From: Bacteroidales bacterium UBA4788
Lineage (GTDB): Bacteria > Bacteroidota > Bacteroidia > Bacteroidales > VadinHA17
DNA: 46,986 nucleotides
Assembly: GCA_002402965.1 (NCBI GenBank)
Contig: DHGW01000048.1
Coordinates: 1,239 to 48,224, forward strand
Direction: 5' to 3'
In this document: in pieces, positions 7,989 through 15,633 of the stretch
How positions within the stretch are numbered: the stretch's first letter is position 1
Layout: each line of letters begins with the position of its first letter
Notes under the pieces: model-generated
Told to the model about the DNA's origin: nothing
Seen by the model: the letters and a program-made list of their open reading frames with translations, nothing else
Database searches by the model: none
Position numbers and translations under genes: made by a program

Positions 7989-8765
7989 GTGAATGTTATG
8001 ATGGATAAGGCTGACAGCAAGGACAAGAACCCGGGAGCAGAGTCATGGGAAAAGCTTTTCATGGAGACGCTCGGGAAATCATCAAGAGAACCATTCAGAG
8101 GTACGGTTAAGGTCAATGCCCAGGTGCTGGAACTTTTTGATCATTCGAACCAGTTCTTCTTTATTGCCGATTATTCGCGCCTGAAGATGCTCTTTGTAAG
8201 TCCGAATGTTCTGAATGTGATTGGTTATGAACCGGAGGAGTTTGACTTCAGGACCCTTTTCGGGATAATCCATCCTGACGACAGGAAGGCAGTCTTCGAG
8301 ATCGGAAAGATGGTGCTGAACAGGGAGATGAATTATATATCGGGCAGTTCTCACAGGCACATAGCGCTTTACATTGCTTACCGGGCTTCCAGGAAGAACG
8401 GCAGGTTTACCTGGATATCCCTGACCATATCAAGGCACATAGATCCCGAAGGCAGAATCTTTGAATTGGGGGAGATTCGCGATATTTCACATGTCCGCCG
8501 CGGGACCAGCGTTACATTTGCACTCCTGGGTGGAAAACCGCTGAAGGATCTGCCTCAGGGCTCCAGGGACGAGCTTTCAATCTCGAGAAGGGAACAGGAG
8601 ATAATCTTTTACATTTCAAAGGGATATACCAGCAGGAAGATTGCATATGAACTCAACCTGAGCGAGTTCACAGTAAATACCCACCGCAGGAACATCATGA
8701 GAAAAACAGGCACTACCAATATGGTTGATCTGCTGCTGTTTGCGGCGTCCAATGGGATAATATAA
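7989..8765 (+). CDS. PAS-LuxR transcriptional regulator
   Basis: The 258-residue protein has a PAS fold at about residues 50-170 (FFFIADYSRLKMLFVSPNVL, then IHPDDRKAVFEIG and FELGEIRDIS), which binds a small ligand or protein partner. Residues 196-258 form a LuxR/GerE helix-turn-helix: SISRREQEIIFYISKGYTSR, SEFTVNTHRRNIMRKTG, ending LLLFAASNGII. There is no receiver domain and no membrane segment, so it is a one-component cytoplasmic regulator. It starts with GTG at 7989; ATG codons at 7998 and 8001 are alternatives. The 17-base gap from rlmN suggests co-transcription. Just after its stop codon lie a palindrome, a promoter and a candidate small RNA, plausible targets by position only. Confidence 0.85.
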   Translation: MNVMMDKADSKDKNPGAESWEKLFMETLGKSSREPFRGTVKVNAQVLELFDHSNQFFFIADYSRLKMLFVSPNVLNVIGYEPEEFDFRTLFGIIHPDDRKAVFEIGKMVLNREMNYISGSSHRHIALYIAYRASRKNGRFTWISLTISRHIDPEGRIFELGEIRDISHVRRGTSVTFALLGGKPLKDLPQGSRDELSISRREQEIIFYISKGYTSRKIAYELNLSEFTVNTHRRNIMRKTGTTNMVDLLLFAASNGII

Positions 8766-8766
8766 A

Positions 8767-8786
8767 AATACCTAGAAATAGGTATT
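8767..8786. promoter_or_regulatory. Palindrome overlapping the -33 region (possible operator)
   Basis: AATACCT and AGGTATT form a perfect 7-bp inverted repeat around a 6-nt centre, 2 bases after the PAS-LuxR stop codon. No T-run follows, so it is not a terminator. Its right arm shares bases 8785-8786 with the TTG of the following promoter, a position suited to repression or activation by a dimeric protein such as the adjacent LuxR-type regulator. Confidence 0.45.
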
Positions 8787-8815
8787 GCACGGGAATGGCG
8801 ATTTTGGTAGTTTTG
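8785..8815 (+). promoter_or_regulatory. Bacteroidota-type promoter of the candidate small RNA
   Basis: TTG at 8785-8787 and TAGTTTTG at 8808-8815 are 20 nt apart, matching the -33/-7 arrangement. No gene follows on the plus strand before the terminator at 8925-8961. Confidence 0.55.
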
Positions 8816-8819
8816 CCAT

Positions 8820-8961
8820 GCAAGCGGAACAACAGAGGAGTTTAAGGATTAGTGTTTTTTAGATTCCCCGTTTCCTCTCTCCGGAAAAAATGGTACTTCT
8901 TTCTTAAGGCCGGACGAGGAAAATAATACTGCCCAACCCCCTGGGCAGTATTTATTTTTTG
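8820..8961 (+). ncRNA. Candidate structured small RNA, about 140 nt
   Basis: The segment runs from the expected start of a promoter (8785-8815) to a strong terminator (8925-8961) and holds no credible ORF; the only frame, from the ATG at 8818, has 14 codons. Bases 8871-8884 pair with 8910-8922 (TTTCCTC with GAGGAAA, TCCGG with CCGGA, separated by a small internal loop), enclosing a 25-nt loop, directly followed by the terminator hairpin. The 5' part, 8820-8870, is purine-rich and could be single-stranded. It matches no RNA family I can name by sight. A leader whose gene has been lost is the main alternative. Confidence 0.45.
8925..8961 (+). terminator. Terminator of the candidate small RNA, probably bidirectional
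   Basis: An 11-bp perfect stem (aatactgccca/tgggcagtatt, 6-nt loop) is followed by tatttttt on the plus strand. The minus strand also has a T-rich tract after the stem (attatttt), so it can also end the minus-strand GNAT transcript, whose stop codon it touches. Confidence 0.8.
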
Positions 8962-9482
8962 GGGTTTACCAATTGCAGGGTGTACTCAGTCTCCCAGGCA
9001 TCGCACACCCTGGTCCACTCTTTTTTGATGGCGCATTGTGTAAAGCCGTGACCCGCAAAGAGGTGCATGCTTTCAGTATTGTTTTCCAGGATGTTGCACC
9101 ATAATTGATGAAGTCCGATTGTTTCAAAGGCATAGTTGACCAGACAAGACAGGGCGGCTGAGGCATAACCTCGCTTCCTGTCTGCCCTGTCTGCAATCAG
9201 GATGCCAACGCCTGCCCTGTTATGAAAATGATCAAAGTCGAAAAGGTCGATGGTTCCGACGGTTCTTTCCTCCGGGAGGACATCGATCATAAGCCTGAGC
9301 TGGCCGGTTTCGTAAATACTCTTGCCTGAGCCCGCAATGTATTTTTTCAGGATATACCTCGAATAGGGCACGAAATTATTACTCTGTTTCCAGTTAGCTT
9401 CGTCATTTTCCCATTGGTAAAGCAGCTCAAGGTCTTCGGGTTCAACGGCGCGCAGCCTGATCCCGTCATTTTCCAGAATCAT
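8952..9482 (-). CDS. GNAT N-acetyltransferase (RimJ/RimL/SpeG-like)
   Basis: The 176-residue protein has the GNAT fold: an N-terminal RLRAVEPEDLELLYQWEN strand-helix as in RimL/SpeG proteins, the central AGVGILIADRADRKRGYAS segment with the acetyl-CoA pyrophosphate loop (DRKRGYAS fits the Q/RxxGxG/A pattern), and the C-terminal ENNTESMHLFAGHGF motif. It should transfer an acetyl group from acetyl-CoA to an amine (protein N-terminus or polyamine); the substrate is not evident. Its start overlaps the end of the upstream PD40-SPOR gene by 17 bases, so it is the last gene of that minus-strand operon. Confidence 0.85.
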   Translation of the reverse strand: MILENDGIRLRAVEPEDLELLYQWENDEANWKQSNNFVPYSRYILKKYIAGSGKSIYETGQLRLMIDVLPEERTVGTIDLFDFDHFHNRAGVGILIADRADRKRGYASAALSCLVNYAFETIGLHQLWCNILENNTESMHLFAGHGFTQCAIKKEWTRVCDAWETEYTLQLVNPKK

Positions 9483-11112
9483 TCCTGTAGACTTTCTTCA
9501 CGAAGATGTCATCCGGATATCCAAGCCGGAGTAATCTTGCCTGCTCAGCGTATGCCTCTGCCTTTGTGTCAAACCTGCCAGTTGTGTAACGATAAAAGCG
9601 GTCTGCGTTGTTATAGAAGACCGAGATCTCCGCAAATTCAAAATAGGCAGGATCGACCGGATTATAGAGAGCCATGACCTGTACTGTGTAATAGAGGACT
9701 TCAGGATCAATCTCAGCGTCACTGTCCCTTACGTCCCTGACGACAAGGTCGGTGATGAGCAGGGAGGAGTCGACCACAGTAAGGTATGGCAGGTCAGCGG
9801 GATCAAAGCTGATGGTGACAGTATCATGCTTCTCATCTGCTGCAGGATTGAATGAGACAAGGGCAATCTCCTTCTTCTTGTACCCCGTCATGATGGAGTA
9901 GAATCCGAATTCGCCTTTACTGAAGGGCTGAAAGGCGATATTGTCATCCGTGGTGCTGAGCGGGTACCCTATATTCACCGGACTGGTCCACTGTCCGGTG
10001 GATAATTTCGAGAGAAATATATCGTAACCGCCCATCGATCCGTGTCCTTCTGAGCTGAATGTCAGGGTATTGCCGTCTTCTGATATGAACGGTGTCTCTT
10101 CATTGTACGGAGTGTTGACTACGTTGCCGAGGTTGGAGGGTATGCCCCAGTCGCCTGTGGCATCTCTTTCCGACACCCAGAGGTCAAGCTCACCCAGACC
10201 GCCTTCCCGGTTGGAGGTGAAATAGAGCTTCTTCCCGTCAGACGAGATGGCGGCGTGTGATTCGTAGAACCTGGTATTGATGTTTTTATTGAGTCTTTCT
10301 ACCTGTGACCACTTTCCGTTCACGTACCTGGTTACGTAGATATTGCCGTCATAGTTATCATTCTTGAAGAGATAGAGTTCTGTTCCGTCACTGTTAAGGG
10401 ACGTCGTGTGACAGTCAGTGCCCATGCCCGCCTCGAGGGTAATATCTCCAGGAGTTGCCCATGAGTCGCCCTCCCTGCGTGTGACATAAATGACACTCTC
10501 CAGTCCGCGTTTTTCGGTGTAAGCCATTGTGCTGCCGTCATAGCTGAGTACCGGTCTGTCATTGACCGAGCCCTGGTTGATATACTCCTTCAGCGGCTGG
10601 ATGAGTACATTTACAGGATTCTTCATCTGTTCGGATGCAACATTGCATGCCTGCATCTGCTGGTTGACGAACTCCTGGTTCTGCATCGCTGAAGATCCGG
10701 TGATCAGTTTCTGGAAGAAGCGGTAGGTGTTAAGTGCGCTGTCAAGCCTGTTTGTGATACGATAGGCGTTGCCCAGGGAAAAATAGGCATCGAGAGGGGC
10801 TTTCCACTCCTTGAGCTTCCCCGTTTTCGAGTTGTAGCTGGTGCTCCTGACAGCTTCCTCAAGGAATGGAATGGCTTTCGGTTTCTCGTCAAATATATTA
10901 AGGTAGCAGTTACCGATCTTGTATTTGATATTGTAGTTGCCGGGTCTGAGATCATTGAGCATGAGATAGAGCGGGTTGGCAAGCTCATACTCACCATAGA
11001 GATAGTGAGATTCAGCCTCCTTCCAGATCTCCTTTATCTCGTTGTTCTTCTGCCCGAAAACCGGCAGGATCACGATAAGCAGTATCAGAATTACTATTCC
11101 CCTTTTTCCCAT
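9466..11112 (-). CDS. TPR-PD40 beta-propeller protein with C-terminal SPOR domain
   Basis: The 548-residue exported protein starts with a signal peptide (IVILILLIVILPVFGQ). Residues about 30-160 hold TPR-like helices (AESHYLYGEYELANPLYLML, AYFSLGNAYRITNRLDSAL). Residues about 190-430 hold PD40/WD40-like propeller blades (ISSDGKKLYFTSNREGGLGE, ISEDGNTLTFSSEGHGSMGG). Residues 474-548 form a SPOR-like domain (YYTVQVMALYNPVDPAYFEF, YRYTTGRFDTKAEA, LGYPDDIFVKKV); SPOR domains bind denuded peptidoglycan at septa. The plan recalls PorE of the T9SS (TPR, propeller, peptidoglycan-binding OmpA domain), with SPOR in place of OmpA. It is the third of three tandem paralogues, 59 bases after the previous one, and overlaps the GNAT gene. 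Confidence 0.82.
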   Translation of the reverse strand: MGKRGIVILILLIVILPVFGQKNNEIKEIWKEAESHYLYGEYELANPLYLMLNDLRPGNYNIKYKIGNCYLNIFDEKPKAIPFLEEAVRSTSYNSKTGKLKEWKAPLDAYFSLGNAYRITNRLDSALNTYRFFQKLITGSSAMQNQEFVNQQMQACNVASEQMKNPVNVLIQPLKEYINQGSVNDRPVLSYDGSTMAYTEKRGLESVIYVTRREGDSWATPGDITLEAGMGTDCHTTSLNSDGTELYLFKNDNYDGNIYVTRYVNGKWSQVERLNKNINTRFYESHAAISSDGKKLYFTSNREGGLGELDLWVSERDATGDWGIPSNLGNVVNTPYNEETPFISEDGNTLTFSSEGHGSMGGYDIFLSKLSTGQWTSPVNIGYPLSTTDDNIAFQPFSKGEFGFYSIMTGYKKKEIALVSFNPAADEKHDTVTISFDPADLPYLTVVDSSLLITDLVVRDVRDSDAEIDPEVLYYTVQVMALYNPVDPAYFEFAEISVFYNNADRFYRYTTGRFDTKAEAYAEQARLLRLGYPDDIFVKKVYRNDSGK

Positions 11113-11171
11113 GTTTCAGTTTGACTGTAAAATTAATTCTTAAGCAGCACAGCGTGCCTTGTTAAAGAACA

Positions 11172-12470
11172 TTATTTAAACCTGATGAGATAAATATCAG
11201 CCCCGCCTGCTCCGCCGTCTCTGCCAGGTAATGACATATATCCAGCCTTCCCGTTCTCTGCAGGGCAGAAGAAGACATTGTCGTCAGGATTATTCAGAGG
11301 GTATCCCAGGTTTTCCGGGGTGCTCCACAGTCCGTTATACTGCATTGTCGTGCGGAAGATATCATAACCGCCCATATTGTGATGACCCTGCGAAGCGAAG
11401 AAGAGCGTTTTGCCGTCATTGATGAGGAACGGCCTGTCTTCATTGAACGGGCTGTTTATTTCAGGACCCATATTGACCGGTGTGCCCCATTCGCCGTCAG
11501 GCCCTGGCTTTGAGACATACAGGTCAAGCCCTCCGAAGCCTCCGGGTCTGTCGCTTGCAAAGATGAGTGTTGACCCGTCTTCAGTGATAAAACCGTGAGC
11601 TTCCCAGTATTTGGTGTTTATCTCTTTTTTAAGCTTGCGGGCGGGTTCCCAGCGGGTACCGTCATATTTGCTCATCCATATGTCGCTGTTGACGTTGTCA
11701 TCCTTTGACAGGAGCATGAGTGTGTTTCCGGAAGTGAGGCATGATACGTAATGGTCGCCGTCTGACTGCAGTTCCGGTGTGATATTCACCGGTGGAGTCC
11801 ATTCGTTCCTGACAAGGCGTGAAAACATTATTGCGTCATAGAATTTCATTGAAGTCATATATACAATAGCCCTGGCGTCAGCGGAGACAACCGGGAAGAA
11901 GTTATCATTGACGTCATTCATGATGTCGTCCACCTCTTCCACAGTGAATTTTACCGGTGTGGCCATCAGAGATGGTGCGTTGTTGCAGGCGGCAATCTGC
12001 TGGTCAATGAACATCATGTTCCCGATATCAGTGGACAACAGTGTCTGGCGGTAGCGGGAGTATGACTCCTTTGCCTTTTCGAACATATAGTTTATCCTGT
12101 ATGCATCCCCGAGGAAGAACAGAGCTTCATACGGTGCTTCCGTCTGCCGGAGTGATCCCTCGCGGTATTTGCCGGTCAGTTTCTGTGAAGCCTTTTCAAG
12201 GTACTCAATTGCCAGGTGCTTGCTTCCTTCAATGTTCAGGTAACAGAGGCCCAGGCGGAATGCAATACTGGCGTTGTCGGGCATTGCAGTAAAAATCCCC
12301 TGGTAATATGGTAGCGCATCGGAATAGTCGCCCCTCATCAGGAAATACTCGGCATCATAAAAAGCCTCCTGCAGCCTGATATTGTCCTGGGATCTGCAAA
12401 CTACTCCTGCAGAGATGATTATCAGCAAAAGGGCAAGTTTTTTCATATTCATTGACTTATTGTTCTTCAT
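11172..12470 (-). CDS. TPR-PD40 beta-propeller protein, short paralogue
   Basis: This is the middle of three paralogues and the shortest (about 432 residues). It has a signal peptide (MKKLALLLIIISAGVVCRSQ region), TPR-like helices (EYFLMRGDYSDALPYYQGIF, APYEALFFLGDAYRINYMFE), then PD40 blades ending FFASQGHHNMGGYDIF and GYPLNNPDDNVFF; it stops right after the propeller with no extra domain. The ATG at 12470 overlaps the end of the upstream paralogue by 14 bases; ATGs at 12452 and 12446 are alternatives, the last giving the most typical signal peptide. The overlap indicates co-transcription and probably translational coupling. Likely a periplasmic scaffold or binding partner; no catalytic motif is visible. 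Confidence 0.8.
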   Translation of the reverse strand: MKNNKSMNMKKLALLLIIISAGVVCRSQDNIRLQEAFYDAEYFLMRGDYSDALPYYQGIFTAMPDNASIAFRLGLCYLNIEGSKHLAIEYLEKASQKLTGKYREGSLRQTEAPYEALFFLGDAYRINYMFEKAKESYSRYRQTLLSTDIGNMMFIDQQIAACNNAPSLMATPVKFTVEEVDDIMNDVNDNFFPVVSADARAIVYMTSMKFYDAIMFSRLVRNEWTPPVNITPELQSDGDHYVSCLTSGNTLMLLSKDDNVNSDIWMSKYDGTRWEPARKLKKEINTKYWEAHGFITEDGSTLIFASDRPGGFGGLDLYVSKPGPDGEWGTPVNMGPEINSPFNEDRPFLINDGKTLFFASQGHHNMGGYDIFRTTMQYNGLWSTPENLGYPLNNPDDNVFFCPAENGKAGYMSLPGRDGGAGGADIYLIRFK

Positions 12471-14679
12471 CATTTTTCCTTTTCTTTTTTCTTCTCCATA
12501 GCAGGAAGAATAACAGCAAAGCAGCAACGATCAGCAGCCACCAGTAACGGCAGCTCCCTTTTCCTTCGCTGTCATCAGACGGGCTTATGTCACCGGCCAT
12601 CTCTGCGGCAGCGGATGTGGCAGCGGTGGCATCTGCCTCCGCGCCTGCGTCTGCCTCCGTGCCAGCTCCGGCGTCTGTGTCTGCGTCCGAGGCTGCATCT
12701 GCATCTGTGCCTGCGCCTTTGTCAACGGCAGCGCCGGAATCAGCCTTTTTACCGGTACCGGCATCTTCTGACACCTTGTCGCCTGCCGGCCTGACTGGTA
12801 TTGCGTGGTAGAGAGGCTTCAAAGACCTGGCAGGAGCATCAGTACGGTGCACAGTGACCACAGCCCCGGTATCGTTGCCGAAACGGTCTGTGAGACTGAG
12901 AGAAACCCTGCTGACACCCACTTCAGGATTGAAGATAAAGGTGAAAGTCGTGTCAGTAATGCGGTACTGTCCGGTGGTGATTGCCGAATCCGGGGAGAGC
13001 ACCGAGACCTCAAGCAGGGATTTCTCTTCGGCAATCAGGTCTATGCTGACCGGGTCCGGAGAGCCAGCCTCCAACAGTGTATCGGAGACAAGCCTGAGGT
13101 AAGCCGAGAAGTCAGTTTCACTGAGTGTTACCGGCTGAACTCTTATCGTGTCGGCAGAGTGATCAGGCAGCAACTCAATCTTGCGGGTCAATGACAACGC
13201 GTCATCGGAGTCAAAACTGATGCTGTATCCTCCCTGCGGAAGACGGAAGGAGTAGATCCCGGTAACGGAGTCGGTGAGGGCGGTTATCATTTTGCCGGCA
13301 TCAGCATTGCTGACAGCTGTTATCTTTACTGGCTGGGGAAACTCGCTGAGAAGGTTATTGACGGATGCTTTACCGGTAACAATGAAATTGCGCGGGTTGA
13401 GTTCCGAGTAGATGTCGCAGCTGAGGAGATCCATCCTTCCATTGCCGTCATCATCAAATTTTGAGTAATATCCCCGGTCTCCCTTTCCCAAAGGATTGAA
13501 GAAAAGGTCATCATCGGTGGTGTTCAGAGGGTAGCCGACATTGACGGGGGTGCTCCACATGCCGTTTTCATCGAGATCTGACCTGAAGATGTCATATCCG
13601 CCCATGTTGAAATGACCGCGTGAGCTGAAAAAGAGGGTGCGGTCATTATTGGCGAGGAAAGGTGTTTCTTCGTTATATATGGTGTTGACCTCCGGACCAA
13701 GGTTCACTGCCGGACCCCAGCTCCCGGAGCTGTCGCGGACTGACACGAAGATGTCGAGACCTCCGATGCTCTCTCTCCTGTTACTTGTGAAGTAGAGCTT
13801 CATCCCGTCACTGCTCATAGTGGCATGTGATTCCCAGTATTTGGTATTGATATTGGCATTGAGCTTTTCCACTTTACTCCATGTCTCATCCTGCAGCCGG
13901 CTCATATAGATGTTACCGTCATAGGTATCAACCCGGTACATCAGCAGGGTTTTGCCGTCAGGAGAAAGTGACGAAGTATAGTAGTCCTGGTCAACTCCCA
14001 GCTGGGGTGTCAGGTTAACGGGCTCCGTCCACTGGCCGCCGATCTTTCTGGACCAGAAGATGGCGTCATAGAACTGGAGCTCACGGGTGAAGAGCAGGTT
14101 CTTTTCGTCTGCTGAGATCACAGGCTTGATTTCCGAGAAGCGTTCGTTGACCGTTCCTCCCAGGTTTTTATCGACGACATACACCGGTTTGCGCATCATA
14201 ATTCTGGCATTGTGGCAGGTCTGCATCTGGAACTTTACCAGGGCGGTGTCATACTTTTCGGTATCCACATCCTTCAGGAAGAGCTCATAGGTTTCCAGCG
14301 CCCTGTCGAACTCGCTTGAAATGCGATAGGCGTTTGCCAGGAAATAGAGAGCATCATAGGGTGCACCTGTTTCACCCAGTTTCCCGGCCCGATACCCGGT
14401 ATTAATATTCCTGACCGCAGTCTCCAGCCAGGGGATGGCCTTTTCCTTTTCACCCGGGGTGTTGAGGTAACACTGGCCGATGCGGAAATGGAGATTATAG
14501 TTCTCCGGAAATATCTGTAACAGGCTGAGGTACTTGGGAAGGGCTTCCGGGAAATCTTCAAAAAGCAGGTCTCCTTCGGCTGAGACGAACATCTCACGCA
14601 GATCACTCCTGGACTGACCTGCAAGAGATACAGCATGAACCATAAGGATCATACAGATGATGTATTTAGCCCTTCTCAT
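12457..14679 (-). CDS. TPR-PD40 beta-propeller protein with low-complexity linker and C-terminal membrane anchor
   Basis: First and longest (740 residues) of the three paralogues. Order: signal peptide (YIICMILMVHAVSLAGQ), TPR-like helices (residues about 25-170), PD40 propeller (about 185-420, with MSSDGMKLYFTSNRRESIGG and FFSSRGHFNMGGYDIF), a carboxypeptidase-regulatory-like beta domain (about 435-520, FIVTGKASVNNLL, GIYSFRLPQGGYSISF), further beta-rich sequence, an Ala/Asp/Thr-rich linker (about 648-691), then GSCRYWW, one transmembrane helix and the tail RRKKKRKNDEEQ. The basic tail predicts a cytoplasmic C-terminus, so the rest would face the periplasm. Signal peptide, TPR, propeller and regulatory domain follow the order of PorE, but its OmpA domain is replaced by a membrane anchor. 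It heads the operon after an 88-base gap from the glycosyltransferase gene. Confidence 0.82.
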   Translation of the reverse strand: MRRAKYIICMILMVHAVSLAGQSRSDLREMFVSAEGDLLFEDFPEALPKYLSLLQIFPENYNLHFRIGQCYLNTPGEKEKAIPWLETAVRNINTGYRAGKLGETGAPYDALYFLANAYRISSEFDRALETYELFLKDVDTEKYDTALVKFQMQTCHNARIMMRKPVYVVDKNLGGTVNERFSEIKPVISADEKNLLFTRELQFYDAIFWSRKIGGQWTEPVNLTPQLGVDQDYYTSSLSPDGKTLLMYRVDTYDGNIYMSRLQDETWSKVEKLNANINTKYWESHATMSSDGMKLYFTSNRRESIGGLDIFVSVRDSSGSWGPAVNLGPEVNTIYNEETPFLANNDRTLFFSSRGHFNMGGYDIFRSDLDENGMWSTPVNVGYPLNTTDDDLFFNPLGKGDRGYYSKFDDDGNGRMDLLSCDIYSELNPRNFIVTGKASVNNLLSEFPQPVKITAVSNADAGKMITALTDSVTGIYSFRLPQGGYSISFDSDDALSLTRKIELLPDHSADTIRVQPVTLSETDFSAYLRLVSDTLLEAGSPDPVSIDLIAEEKSLLEVSVLSPDSAITTGQYRITDTTFTFIFNPEVGVSRVSLSLTDRFGNDTGAVVTVHRTDAPARSLKPLYHAIPVRPAGDKVSEDAGTGKKADSGAAVDKGAGTDADAASDADTDAGAGTEADAGAEADATAATSAAAEMAGDISPSDDSEGKGSCRYWWLLIVAALLLFFLLWRRKKKRKNDEEQ
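12605..12735. repeat. Ala/Asp low-complexity coding repeat
   Basis: Irregular 6- to 12-base units (gcatctgcctcc-like on the plus strand) encode alternating Ala, Asp, Gly, Thr and Glu in the linker before the membrane anchor of the upstream PD40 paralogue. The units are degenerate but internally similar, so the linker length may vary between strains. Confidence 0.65.
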
Positions 14680-14767
14680 CAGGTGATCAATTTATCTTAA
14701 TGTCACTAATATAACTCAAAAAGTGCAATAAGATTATAGGAGATCAGGCCCTTTTTATTAAGAGTCG

Positions 14768-15628
14768 TCACTTTTTGGCCATCCTGCGAAAGCGCAGGCG
14801 GACTACTGCCACGGTCCGGAGGAGTGTGACAATGGTCTTCACGGGCATGTGCCATCCCTTTCCCAGGTGTTTCCCGGCGAATATGTGCATGGCATTGTAG
14901 AAGTGGCCCAGTGACTCTTCCATCTCCTGGCTCGCGCTCTTCCCCTTAAAGTGGGTTATGAGGACATCGTGCAGGTAATAATTGCGGTAACCGGCCTTCC
15001 TGATGCGCCAGCTGAGGTCAATGTCTTCGCCGTACATGAAGAATGCAGTATCGAAGAGACCGGCCTTGTTGAGCGCCTCCCTGCGGATTAGCATGAAGGC
15101 GCCGGTGAGTATGTCTGCGCGGCAGGTCTCATTCTCAGGCTTATCTCCAACGTAATATGCGTTAAAGACTGCCGAACGCGGGAAGAGCTTCCCGAGTCCT
15201 GTGAATCTGAACAGTGAAGTGAGGGGTGATGGGAATCCTCTTTTTGACTCAGGCAGGAATTTTCCGTTTCCGTCTGTCATATGTGCCCCTGCCGCCCCGG
15301 CATCTGGGTTCGTATGCATGAAGCTCAGCGCCCGGACAAGAGCGTCAGGACTTACGACGGTGTCAGGATTGAGTACCAGGATGAAATCTCCCGAGGAGGC
15401 AATGATTCCCCTGTTGCAGCCCGCTGAATATCCCTCATTGATGCCGGAAATGATTAATCTCACGTCAGGAAACTCCCTTTCAACCATCCCTGCAGAGCCG
15501 TCAGAAGAATCATTGTCGATAACAATTATTTCATGGCTGATACCCCGTGCGGCTTCACGGAGTGAGTGCAGCGCCTGACGGAGCAAGGCGGAGACATTGA
15601 ATGAAACGATTACAACCGAGAGTTCCAT
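14768..15628 (-). CDS. Family 2 glycosyltransferase
   Basis: The 286-residue GT-A enzyme starts MELSVVIVSFNVSALLRQAL and carries the nucleotide-sugar motif EIIVIDNDSSDGS, the NEGYSAGCNRGI segment, the metal-binding LNPDTV motif and the acceptor-side FFMYGEDIDLSWRIRKAGY motif, as in rhamnosyltransferase-like GT2 proteins (compare WbbL). It transfers a sugar, probably to a cell-surface glycan; the sugar is not predictable. It has no membrane segment. It follows the aminotransferase gene by only 5 bases, so the two are probably co-transcribed. Confidence 0.9.
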   Translation of the reverse strand: MELSVVIVSFNVSALLRQALHSLREAARGISHEIIVIDNDSSDGSAGMVEREFPDVRLIISGINEGYSAGCNRGIIASSGDFILVLNPDTVVSPDALVRALSFMHTNPDAGAAGAHMTDGNGKFLPESKRGFPSPLTSLFRFTGLGKLFPRSAVFNAYYVGDKPENETCRADILTGAFMLIRREALNKAGLFDTAFFMYGEDIDLSWRIRKAGYRNYYLHDVLITHFKGKSASQEMEESLGHFYNAMHIFAGKHLGKGWHMPVKTIVTLLRTVAVVRLRFRRMAKK

Positions 15629-15633
15629 CCGTA

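Noticed and set aside
8818..8862. 14-codon ORF in the candidate small RNA
   Set aside because: It starts at or before the predicted transcription start, has no ribosome site and no recognisable sequence.
12587..13194. Plus-strand frames opposite the PD40 paralogue, including an Ala/Ser/Pro repeat protein
   Set aside because: The repeat is the complement of the Ala/Asp linker; no promoter or start context supports expression.
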